From UBA10649 sp964391765 (GTDB lineage: Bacteria > Actinomycetota > Actinomycetes > S36-B12): a DNA stretch of 20,978 bases. Location of the stretch: assembly GCA_964391765.1 (NCBI GenBank), contig CAYMNG010000040.1:1-20978 (forward strand), given 5' to 3'. A program made the translations under genes and the position numbers. This document shows, piece by piece, positions 15,019 to 20,978 of this stretch (position 1 is its first letter; each line of letters starts with the position of its first letter). The notes beneath the pieces are model-generated. The model saw nothing but the letters and a program-made list of their open reading frames with translations, was not told the DNA's origin and ran no database searches.

Positions 15019-15570
15019 TCAGCCGGACGGGTCGGCGAGGGTGGCGAAGATCTGGTCGACCTCGGCCGGGTCGAAGGCCTCGGGGTCGAAGCTGCCGCCG
15101 ATCCACTCCAGCAACTCCGCGTGTCGCTCGTGCTTGGGGTCGGCGATCGCGTCGAGGAAGTCGCCGTAGCCCCACGGCCCACCGACATCCTCCGGCGGGC
15201 AGGCCCGGCGCCCGGCCAGGCAGACCGGTCTGGACCGGCCGGCGGCGGGCAGCACGTCCTCGACGACGACCTGGTGCTCCCAGCCGTCGCCGAAGTCGTA
15301 CTCGAAGGTGAACTTGTCGCCCGGCCCGACCAGGTTCGCGAGCCGGACCGAGGCCGGGTCGACCGAGTCGTTCCGCCAGTTGTTGCCGCTGTCCCGATAG
15401 GTCGTGCGGCCGATCCGGAACGCGTAGAGGTGGTAGCCGGCCCAGCCCATCCCCGTCAGCAGCGCCTCGTGGACCTGGGCGAGGGTGTACTCCGACGGGA
15501 CGAGCAGTCGTCGCCACACCGGCGGCTTGACGCCCTTCAGGGTGATCTTCAACTGATGGATGCTGCCCAC
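15019..15570 (-). CDS. Plasmid pRiA4b ORF-3 family protein
   Basis: The 183-residue protein matches the pRiA4b ORF-3 family. Its N-terminus HQLKITLKGVKPPVWRRLLVP is the family's opening strand and motif. It continues with TLAQVHEALLTGMGW, YHLYAFRIG, GDKFTFEYDFGDGWEHQVVVE and CPPEDVGGPWGY. The family is found on plasmids and in accessory regions, often near toxin-antitoxin or restriction genes; its biochemical role is unknown. The GTG at 15570 keeps the usual N-terminus and has AGGA upstream. The gene is divergent from the hipBA module. Confidence 0.9.
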   Translation of the reverse strand: MGSIHQLKITLKGVKPPVWRRLLVPSEYTLAQVHEALLTGMGWAGYHLYAFRIGRTTYRDSGNNWRNDSVDPASVRLANLVGPGDKFTFEYDFGDGWEHQVVVEDVLPAAGRSRPVCLAGRRACPPEDVGGPWGYGDFLDAIADPKHERHAELLEWIGGSFDPEAFDPAEVDQIFATLADPSG

Positions 15571-15866
15571 GGCGACATCCTGACCTAGTGTCGCCGGCCG
15601 CGAACGACCGGAGGGCAGGTGCGCGCGAGCGCAGGCCATACGGTCGGCGAAGACCAGCTCGAAGATCGCGTGCCCGCGGCAGGCCACACGATCTCGCTGT
15701 CCGGCAGCGGGGGTCGATCCCGGCTCCCGTGATCCGTCGCTGGGACGTAGGCACGGATGCGTTCGGTTCGCCGTCGCGGTGGCGGGCGTCGAGGGGATCG
15801 CTCCCGAGGAATGCCGGTCGGCGTACGCCCACGCGGCAGGAAGCGCACGACGGTCGATGACGTCGT
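15571..15866. other. Non-coding stretch upstream of the hipBA1 operators
   Basis: I see no credible gene between the pRiA4b-like start and the operator array. The one notable element is GTCGGCGTACGCCCAC at 15817-15832, which matches the operator of the second hipBA module at 15 of 16 positions. It lies 51 bp, centre to centre, before the first hipBA1 operator. Confidence 0.4.
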
Positions 15867-15945
15867 TATCGGGATATTCTGATAGGCAGTTGCTACCTGA
15901 ATATCCAGATAGACACTCACTATCAGGATATTCCGGTAGTACGGT
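15867..15945 (+). promoter_or_regulatory. hipBA1 operator array: three 18-bp TATC-N10-GATA palindromes plus -10 box
   Basis: Three palindromes lie at 15867-15884, 15894-15911 and 15921-15938, following TAyCnGrATATyCnGrTA. Their centres are exactly 27 bp apart. E. coli HipB binds TATCC-N8-GGATA sites, also 18 bp with TATC/GATA ends, so the downstream HipB is the expected ligand. TACGGT at 15940-15945 is a -10 box six bases before the GTG, and the third site fills the space just upstream of it, so binding should block RNA polymerase. The array is an AT-rich island in GC-rich DNA. Confidence 0.85.
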
Positions 15946-15951
15946 GTGTCC

Positions 15952-16197
15952 GTGGCGCTCAACGGGACTGTCTCCAGCCCCCAGGCATTGGGCCGCCTGT
16001 TGCAGCAGGCACGCCTTGCGCAGGGTCTATCCCAGCAGCAGGTTGCCGCCCGGCTGGGCATCAGCCAGGCGTACGTGTCCGAACTCGAGAGCGGCAAGAC
16101 GTCCCTCGCCCTCACGCGCATCTTCGACATCATGCGGCTGACGGGCATGACGCTTCAGGCCGAGATCCCCGAGGGTCCGGCCGATGCCCAGGCTTGA
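15952..16197 (+). CDS. hipB: HipB-type XRE antitoxin/repressor, module 1
   Basis: The 81-residue protein is one XRE helix-turn-helix domain: LGRLLQQARLAQGLSQQQVA, ARLGISQAYVSELESGKTS and LALTRIFDIMRLTGM, followed by a short tail. HipB proteins dimerise, bind operator palindromes, and neutralise HipA by complex formation. The GTG at 15952 is preferred because it starts six bases after TACGGT, giving a leaderless message; a GTG two codons earlier is possible. Its 3' end overlaps hipA by 14 bases, so the toxin is coupled to antitoxin translation. The three palindromes upstream give clear autoregulation. Confidence 0.92.
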   Translation: MALNGTVSSPQALGRLLQQARLAQGLSQQQVAARLGISQAYVSELESGKTSLALTRIFDIMRLTGMTLQAEIPEGPADAQA

Positions 16198-17413
16198 GGT
16201 CCGTCTGTACGAGACCCACGTCGGGGATCTCGTCGGGGACTCGTGGCGCGATTTCGACGTCGTCGCGACGAGCGCAGGGATCGACCGATTCGGGGTAGGC
16301 AGCACCGTCCTGTCGGAGTCCGTGCCGCTGGTGCCGCACCAGCCCCGGGGCAAGGCTGCGCGCCGGCGTGTGTTCTTCGACGAGCTGTTGCCCGAGGGTG
16401 CCGCGCGTCAGCGCCTGGCCGATCGAGCCCGGGTCTCGCCCACGGACACCCTCGGTCTGCTGGCGGCTTATGGGCGAGACGTCGCCGGCGCGGTGCAGGT
16501 GATCGACCCGTCCGCCGCCGACGCTGCCGACCCACCCCGCGTGCGGGCCCTGACGTCGGCCGACGTCGTCGACCTCCTCGACGACGTGGCGGCCTTCCCG
16601 CTGGGAAACGCACCGATGTCGGGCAAGGCGTCCCTGGCGGGAGTCCAGGAGAAGGTCCTGCTCGCGCGGGTGGGTGATCGCTGGGGTCAGTGCCTGTACG
16701 GCTATGCGTCGACCCACATCCTCAAGCCCGTGTCGCGGTCTCACCCCGACATGATCTACAACGAGGAGTACGCCTCGCGCCTAGCTCGGGCATTGGGACT
16801 GGCCCCGTATGCCACGTGGATCGAGACCTTCGAATCCACCGACGCCCTCGTCATCGAACGGTACGACCGTGACGACGAGGTCCCCGGTCGCCGGATCCAC
16901 CAGGAGGACTTCAACCAGGTCCTCGGCGCCTCCGGCGCCGAGAAGTACCAGGAGCACAGCGGCAAGGTCAGCCTCGCGCGTATCGCGTCGGTCGTCGCGA
17001 GTGCAGACGGCCTCGATGGGCTGGGGCAACTCCTCACACTCGTCACCCTGGCGGTTGCTGTGGGCAACCCCGACCTGCACGCCAAGAACATCTCCCTGCT
17101 GCACCCGCCGAACGGGACTGCGCGGTTGGCGCCGGCGTACGACGTTGTGCCATTGACCCACTACCCGGGCATCGACGGCCGCATGGCCATGTCCGTCAAC
17201 GACGTCTACGAGCACTCACGGATCACCCGGACCGATCTCATCGCCGAAGCGGGACGCTGGGGCTTGCCGCCAGCGCGGGCCGAGCAGGTCATCGACAATG
17301 CGGTGGCGGTCATCCGGGAGACCGTGCAACAGCAGAGCCCCCACCCGCGGGCCGTTCCGGAACTACCGGACCTCGTCGAGGCATTCGCGGCGCGACTGGG
17401 TACGACCCAGTAG
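16184..17413 (+). CDS. hipA: HipA-type Ser/Thr kinase toxin, module 1
   Basis: The 409-residue protein has the HipA N-terminal domain (to about 110) and the kinase-like C-terminal domain. KASLAGVQEKVLL places Ser150 at the autophosphorylation loop known from E. coli HipA (AGAQEK there). STHILKPV holds the ATP-binding Lys, HQEDFNQVLG follows, VGNPDLHAKN supplies the catalytic Asp297 with His299 and Asn302, and AYDVVPL the metal-binding Asp320. All key residues appear intact, so it should be active. E. coli HipA phosphorylates glutamyl-tRNA synthetase; other HipA kinases hit other tRNA synthetases, so the target is open. The ATG lies inside hipB, with GAGGG upstream. The next gene's ribosome binding site starts at the base after its stop, suggesting one transcript with the zeta-type locus. 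Confidence 0.93.
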   Translation: MPRLEVRLYETHVGDLVGDSWRDFDVVATSAGIDRFGVGSTVLSESVPLVPHQPRGKAARRRVFFDELLPEGAARQRLADRARVSPTDTLGLLAAYGRDVAGAVQVIDPSAADAADPPRVRALTSADVVDLLDDVAAFPLGNAPMSGKASLAGVQEKVLLARVGDRWGQCLYGYASTHILKPVSRSHPDMIYNEEYASRLARALGLAPYATWIETFESTDALVIERYDRDDEVPGRRIHQEDFNQVLGASGAEKYQEHSGKVSLARIASVVASADGLDGLGQLLTLVTLAVAVGNPDLHAKNISLLHPPNGTARLAPAYDVVPLTHYPGIDGRMAMSVNDVYEHSRITRTDLIAEAGRWGLPPARAEQVIDNAVAVIRETVQQQSPHPRAVPELPDLVEAFAARLGTTQ

Positions 17414-17431
17414 TTGGAGGCATCCCAGTCC

Positions 17432-17690
17432 GTGAGTGCCCGCGACATCGGGGGCGTTCTGGCCGGGCGCGCGGCCTACGACGATCTCGGCGCGCGAGCA
17501 GGCTGTCGTGCGCGCCGAGTGGGACGAACGGATGACCGCCTTGCGTACCGGCCTGAACTTCGCGGACGAGTTCTCCGCCGCGGGCGACGTGTGGTCGGAG
17601 GCCGATGCCGACGGCCGCGCGGTCGAGCGCGACGGCGAGCAGCACGTCGCCCGCGGCGCCACACCGCGTCGTCGCCGCAGCGTGCGCTGA
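17432..17690 (+). pseudogene. Probable antitoxin of the zeta-type toxin, frameshifted
   Basis: A ribosome binding site TTGGAGG directly follows the hipA stop and leads to a GTG at 17432. The frame gives MSARDIGGVLAGRAAYDDL, then turns to nonsense. The continuation SAREQAVVRAEWDERMTALR, then GLNFADEFSAAGDVWSEADADGR, is in the +1 frame, so the break is near 17483 (one extra or two missing bases). An intact 84-residue ORF from a GTG at 17436 is the alternative, but its first 16 residues look unnatural and it is far from the ribosome binding site. I do not recognise the family. Position just before the zeta-type kinase and the acidic, helical make-up suggest an antitoxin. Confidence 0.55.
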
Positions 17691-17704
17691 CTGCGACTGC
17701 GGTG

Positions 17705-18279
17705 GTGTCCCCCGATCCTGTCCTGCCCCTGATTGCCGGACCGAACGGCGCGGGCAAGTCCACGCTGGCCACCCGCGTGATCGTCCCGGTGACCCACCTT
17801 CCGTTCGTCAACACCGAAGTCATCGCCGCGCACCGGTGGCCGGAGGCCCAGGCCGAGCACGCGTACGAGGCGGCTCAGATCGCTGCGGCCCAGCGTGACG
17901 ACCTCATCGGTGCGCGGGCGTCGTTCATCACGGAGACCGTCTTCAGTCACCCCAGCAAGATCGGCCTGAACCGAGACGCTCTCGATGCGGGCTATCTGGT
18001 GACCCTGCACGTCGTCCTGGTACCCGAGGACCTCAGCGTCGCACGGGTGGGGGACCGGGCCCGTCGCGGCGGGCACCCGGTGCCCGAGGGCAAGATCCGC
18101 GAGCGATACCAACGGCTATGGGCGCTGGCCGCTGCGGCCCGGACTCTCGCCAAGCGCACCCAGGTCTACGACAACGCAGTGCATCCACGCCGCTTCGCCG
18201 GGTCGCCAGCTACGAACGCGGTCACCTCGTGGGTCAAGCGGACTGGCCCGCCTGGACGCCGTCCGCGTTCACGGCATGA
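17705..18279 (+). pseudogene. Zeta-toxin-like kinase, frameshifted near its 3' end
   Basis: The protein starts VSPDPVLPLIAGPNGAGKST, with a Walker A motif, then has VNTEVIAA and FITETVFSHPSK. These precede the zeta-family segment HVVLVPEDLSVARVGDRARR with GHPVPEGKIRERYQRLW. Zeta toxins phosphorylate UDP-N-acetylglucosamine; chromosomal relatives may act on other small molecules. The frame should end shortly after VYDNAVHPRRF, but RVASYERGHLVGQADWPAW and a stop at 18277 are in the -1 frame, so about one base is missing near 18195. In the original frame it runs on without a stop into hipB2. GTG at 17705 is the most likely start. No slippery heptamer is visible, so an indel or sequencing error is likelier than programmed frameshifting. 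The core before the break is complete. Confidence 0.75.
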
Positions 18280-18414
18280 CGCATCCACCTCACCACCACC
18301 ACCCACTCGAGGCGATCGACGCGGATGCCTTCGCCGCAGCACCGAAGCGACTGCCCTCGAAGGGCTCTCGAGCGCCTCTTCGGCTCTGACGAGATCGATG
18401 CCGCTTTCGGTTGA
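18276..18414 (+). pseudogene. Possible third small ORF of the zeta locus, frameshifted
   Basis: An ATG at 18276 overlaps the zeta stop as ATGA. The frame gives MTHPPHHHHPLEAIDADAF and AAAPKRLP, then loses sense and stops within 40 codons. In the +1 frame, RRALERLFGSDEIDAAFG runs to a stop at 18412-18414 and looks like natural protein. The two halves together would be a small acidic protein of about 45 residues. The overlap and composition support coding, but I know no homolog and the length is short, so this may be chance. Confidence 0.35.
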
Positions 18415-18454
18415 CGGGTCGGGTAGTCACCTGCGGAGGCCGGGCGAGAGCTGC

Positions 18455-18526
18455 GTCGGCGTACGCCGACCCGGCGCCTCTTGTCGGCGTACGCCGACAG
18501 CAGGTAAGGTGTCGGCGAACGCTGAC
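18455..18526 (+). promoter_or_regulatory. hipBA2 operator array: three 16-bp GTCGGCGTACGCCGAC palindromes with promoter
   Basis: Sites lie at 18455-18470 (perfect), 18483-18498 (perfect, 18 bp when TG/CA are added) and 18511-18526 (GTCGGCGAACGCTGAC, two changes). Their centres are exactly 28 bp apart. TAAGGT at 18505-18510 is a probable -10 box between sites two and three, so site two would cover the -35 and site three the start point. GGAGGGG precedes the ATG of hipB2. The layout predicts autorepression by the downstream XRE protein. Confidence 0.85.
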
Positions 18527-18538
18527 ATCGGAGGGGCA

Positions 18539-18799
18539 ATGCGGATCACGACGGTCGATGACGTCGCGGGCGCGGTTCGCCTCGCTCGCAAGGAGCGAGG
18601 CTGGACGCAAGCGCAACTCGCGGTCCGGGCCCATGTCAGCCGAGACCTCGTGAACCGGCTGGAGAGAGGATCGGGCCGGGTCGAGGTGGCAAAGGTCCTG
18701 GACGTCCTGGCCGCGCTCGGCCTGGCCACCGTGATCGAGCCGCGGCGCAGCCCGGTGGACCTGGCCGCCGTCGTGCGCGCCCATAAGGCGACAGCATGA
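18539..18799 (+). CDS. hipB: HipB-type XRE antitoxin/repressor, module 2
   Basis: The 86-residue protein has an XRE helix-turn-helix: AGAVRLARKERGWTQAQLAV, RAHVSRDLVNRLERGSGRVE, then VAKVLDVLAALGLAT. The tail (PVDLAAVVRAHKATA) resembles the C-terminal region by which HipB proteins contact HipA or DNA. The ATG follows GGAGGGG closely. The frame is open far upstream only because the zeta-type gene runs into it without a stop. The stop overlaps the hipA2 start (ATGA). The recognition helix differs from that of module 1, in keeping with a different operator. Confidence 0.92.
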   Translation: MRITTVDDVAGAVRLARKERGWTQAQLAVRAHVSRDLVNRLERGSGRVEVAKVLDVLAALGLATVIEPRRSPVDLAAVVRAHKATA

Positions 18800-20088
18800 C
18801 CGGCTCAGCGCCCCGGCTCGACGTGTGGCTGGGAGACCGACACGCGGGCCGGCTCACATCGCAGGGCGGGCGCGACCTCCAGTTCGACTACGAGGCCGCG
18901 TATCGCGACTCGAACGACGCGACCCCGCTGTCGATGTCGTTGCCGCTCACCCGAGATCAGCAGGCGCCCGCCGCTGTCACCGGCTATTTCGAGGCCTTGC
19001 TGCCTGAACAGGGACCAGCCCGCGAACGGCTGGAGCTCGAGTCGGGCGTGTCTCGATCGAACGTCTTCGGGCTGTTGGCCTACGTGGGTCGTGACCTTCC
19101 GGGCGCGGTGTGCCTCGTCCCCGAAGGGGAGGGATTGCCGACTGGCGGTGGCGTCGCCCCCCTCACCGACGTCGAACTGGCCGAACGCCTCGCCGATCTG
19201 CGTCGCTCGGCCGCATCGGGTGGCGTGCCGTTGAGCGAGCACGGACAGTGGTCACTGGCCGGGGCGCAAGCGAAGCTCGCCCTCGCGTACGACGACGGGA
19301 AATGGGGTGTGCCGTCCGGGTCCGTCCCGACGACCCACATCGTCAAGCCGGCCATCCCGGGATTCGAGCAGTTCGACGCGTACGAGGTGACGTGTCTTCG
19401 GGCCGCGCGGCAGCTCGGCCTGAGCACTGCTCAGGCGTGGCTCCAGCCGCTGGTCGATGGGACGCACGCCGCGGTGGTCGTGCGCTACGACCGCGTGCCC
19501 GCACCTGATGGATCGATCATGCGCGTGCACCAGGAGGACCTCTGCCAGGCGCTCGGCTACCCGGCGTGGCAGAAGTACGAACGCGATGGTGGGCCCGGCG
19601 TGCGACAGATCGGTGCCCTCATTGAGCGACTGCCCGTCCACCTGCGCGAGGACTCGGCTTTGCGACTGTTCGACGCGCTGGCGTTCAACCACGCGATCGC
19701 GGGCACAGACGGTCATGCCCGCAACTTCTCGTTGCTGTTGTCCGGGCCTGACGCCGTGCTGGCGCCGCTGTATGACCTGAACAGCGCCCTGCCGTACACG
19801 CGTCCGTGGGGCAAGCGCTTCGACTCGGTACGCAAGCTGCACTCGTCGTTCGTCCTGGGCTCGACGGACGCGTTCACACGGGTGGGCGTCGATGACTGGC
19901 AGGCGGTTGGCAGCTACCTCGGGCTCGACGGCGACGCGGCCCTCGACCGGGTGAGGTCGATCGTCGTCCGCGTACCCGAGGCGATCGAAGCAGCCTCGAA
20001 CGCTGTGGCCTTGGAGGCCGGATTGTCGATCGACTTCGACTGGCCTGCCGCCCTCAGCGGCCTTCGCGCAGCGGGTGCCTTCGCGTGA
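18796..20088 (+). CDS. hipA: HipA-type Ser/Thr kinase toxin, module 2
   Basis: The 430-residue protein is a full-length HipA of a different subtype from module 1. The N-terminal domain has LDVWLGDRHAGRL and TPLSMSLPL. The kinase part has HGQWSLAGAQAKLAL with Ser153 at the autophosphorylation loop (AGAQEK in E. coli, here Ala for Glu), TTHIVKPA for ATP binding, VHQEDLCQALG, IAGTDGHARNFSLLL with Asp305, His307 and Asn310, and LYDLNSALPY with Asp327. The catalytic residues appear intact. Translation is coupled to hipB2 by a four-base overlap. The 3' end overlaps the open frame of the hsdM fragment on the other strand, which places this module against an old restriction-modification locus. Confidence 0.93.
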   Translation: MTGSAPRLDVWLGDRHAGRLTSQGGRDLQFDYEAAYRDSNDATPLSMSLPLTRDQQAPAAVTGYFEALLPEQGPARERLELESGVSRSNVFGLLAYVGRDLPGAVCLVPEGEGLPTGGGVAPLTDVELAERLADLRRSAASGGVPLSEHGQWSLAGAQAKLALAYDDGKWGVPSGSVPTTHIVKPAIPGFEQFDAYEVTCLRAARQLGLSTAQAWLQPLVDGTHAAVVVRYDRVPAPDGSIMRVHQEDLCQALGYPAWQKYERDGGPGVRQIGALIERLPVHLREDSALRLFDALAFNHAIAGTDGHARNFSLLLSGPDAVLAPLYDLNSALPYTRPWGKRFDSVRKLHSSFVLGSTDAFTRVGVDDWQAVGSYLGLDGDAALDRVRSIVVRVPEAIEAASNAVALEAGLSIDFDWPAALSGLRAAGAFA

Positions 20089-20389
20089 GTTTGCCCTGAC
20101 GGCGAACCAGTCTCGGGGTGCCGAGGTTGTCGGTGCGGGTGGTGACCTCGCGCCAATGCGTGCCGGCCGGGACGGTGAAGCGGTGGCAGTCGGCCTCGGC
20201 CTCGGTTGGCACGTCCTCGCCATACTCGGCGACGGGCTGCCCTCGCTCCCAGTCGTGGGTGTCGCTGATCCACTTCCAGAACGGCATCGGGAACGCGCAG
20301 GTCGTGAAGTCGGCCGGGTCGACCGGGCCGCGCACGGCGTTGGCGGCGTCCCACAGCCGCCGCTCGAGCTCCCCGAGCGTCACGCTCAC
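20054..20389 (-). pseudogene. hsdM: Truncated type I restriction-modification methylase, HsdM N-terminal fragment
   Basis: The 111-residue ORF begins like HsdM: LGELERRLWDAANAVRGPVD, then PADFTTCAFPMPFWKWISD and VAEYGEDVPTEAEADCHRFT, with TRTDNLG near residue 90. After that (about 20120) the homology stops, and the last 21 residues (TPRLVRRQGKL and an Arg-rich end) are unrelated, running into the hipA2 3' end. A full HsdM has about 500 residues. The S-adenosylmethionine motif and the NPPF catalytic motif are missing, so the product cannot methylate. The GTG start overlaps the stop of the Fic gene by four bases, so it was or is the second gene of that operon. Confidence 0.85.
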
Positions 20390-20978
20390 GTGTCGTCCGC
20401 CGCCCAGGTCACGATCTCAGGTCGCCCGTCTCGTCTCTCGGAACTCACGGTATCGACGGGCGGCGACAGTGATCGGCCGTGTTCGATCGTTGTCGGCTGC
20501 GCCAATCGCGCTGGCAGCCACGGATAGGGGTCTCGAATCGGCTTCCGCGCCGTCCTACGCGCGTCTTGGATGACTTCGAGGGCTGGTCCTGGGACGTAGT
20601 AGCGGCCCTTGGTCGCTCCGACCGGCCGGAGCAGTTCGAGATCGACCAGGTGCTTGAGGTCACGGCTACCGGTGCGTTCCTCGACCTCGGCGCGCTTGAG
20701 ATAGGTGGCGCGCCGGACTCGGTAGCCGAGCGCCGCCTCGTACAGCGCGAGGCCGGTCCGGTCGGGCAGACCATGGTCGGCCGACAGCGTGTCGATCGCT
20801 GTCCACATGGCCACCGCCTGGTCGATCCGGTGTTGCAGGGTCTGCGCCTGCATGTGGTGGGCGCGAAGGTTGAACGAGACCCAGAGGGCCGTGTCGCGGT
20901 CCGGGTGCCACGCGCCGGCGCCCGTGTGCGCCAGGACGCGGTAGTAGTCGGCGGTGTTCGCACCCAGCCACTCCTCGA
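20386..20978 (-). CDS. Fic-family protein, C-terminal part (N-terminus outside window)
   Basis: The frame is open to the right edge of the window and gives the last 197 residues. EEWLGANTADYYRVLAHTG, AWHPDRDTALWVSFNLRAHH and MQAQTLQHRIDQAVAMW are the helices that normally follow the Fic catalytic motif. A winged-helix-like segment follows (ATYLKRAEVEERTGSRDLKH, LVDLELLRPVGATKGRYYVP). The HPFxxGNGR motif itself would be just outside. Fic proteins AMPylate or otherwise modify targets and often sit inside type I restriction-modification loci, as here just before hsdM. Whether it is active cannot be judged from this part. Confidence 0.85.
   Translation of the reverse strand, partial: EEWLGANTADYYRVLAHTGAGAWHPDRDTALWVSFNLRAHHMQAQTLQHRIDQAVAMWTAIDTLSADHGLPDRTGLALYEAALGYRVRRATYLKRAEVEERTGSRDLKHLVDLELLRPVGATKGRYYVPGPALEVIQDARRTARKPIRDPYPWLPARLAQPTTIEHGRSLSPPVDTVSSERRDGRPEIVTWAADDT

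Noticed and set aside
15585..15860. Open frames between the pRiA4b-like gene and the hipBA1 operators
   Set aside because: No ribosome binding site, no recognisable motif and no domain resemblance.
18185..18205. Programmed -1 frameshifting in the zeta-like gene
   Set aside because: No slippery heptamer or downstream structure is evident; an indel is simpler.
17414..18799. A single 461-residue ORF linking the antitoxin-like gene, the zeta-like kinase and hipB2
   Set aside because: It is an artefact of indels and lack of stops; the recognisable proteins have separate starts, and hipB2 has its own operators and ribosome binding site.
1..20978. CRISPR arrays, rRNA or tRNA genes
   Set aside because: No regularly spaced repeat-spacer array, tRNA T-loop with acceptor stem, or rRNA-like sequence was found; the only regular repeats are the operator arrays and the 11-bp box.

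Overview
The window is from a high-GC actinobacterium (Actinomycetota). GC-rich codons, frequent GTG starts, an actinobacterial-type aminopeptidase N, a Pr6Pr-type membrane protein and several apparently leaderless promoters (TAnnnT six to eight bases before the start codon) all point that way; I cannot name the genus. A run of ten N at 12256-12265 shows this is a draft scaffold, and the sequence left of the gap looks foreign.

Region 1 (1-936) holds the start of an OmpR-type response regulator on the minus strand and a small coiled-coil protein on the plus strand. Three tandem 11-bp repeats between them are a candidate response-regulator box. Region 2 (964-5917) is a sugar-phosphate cluster in two divergent arms. 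The leftward arm is split transketolase (N half, C half) followed by a RuBisCO-like protein, each overlapping the next by one to four bases. The rightward arm is an RbsD/FucU-type mutarotase, a cupin and an LsrF-type aldolase/thiolase. Two dyads lie between the arms. I recognise every enzyme family but not a described pathway with this exact set.

Region 3 (5895-10039) has a small coiled-coil ORF, an exported acetolactate decarboxylase, and a sphingosine-1-phosphate-lyase-like PLP enzyme translationally coupled to an FGGY sugar kinase. Region 4 (10072-14645) has a terminator hairpin, aminopeptidase N broken by the assembly gap, a GNAT acetyltransferase and two membrane proteins. 14646-15018 has no recognisable gene.

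Region 5 (15019 to the end) looks like an accessory or defence island. It starts with a pRiA4b ORF-3-like protein. Then come hipBA module 1 with three operators spaced exactly 27 bp, a frameshifted zeta-type toxin locus in the same apparent transcript, hipBA module 2 with three unrelated operators spaced exactly 28 bp, a truncated type I methylase (hsdM) start, and the C-terminal part of a Fic protein. Three phosphotransferase-type toxins, a Fic protein and a restriction-modification remnant thus sit within about 5 kb. The matching three-operator architecture on two different palindromes, and the chance that the two HipB proteins cross-regulate, are the most distinctive signals here.
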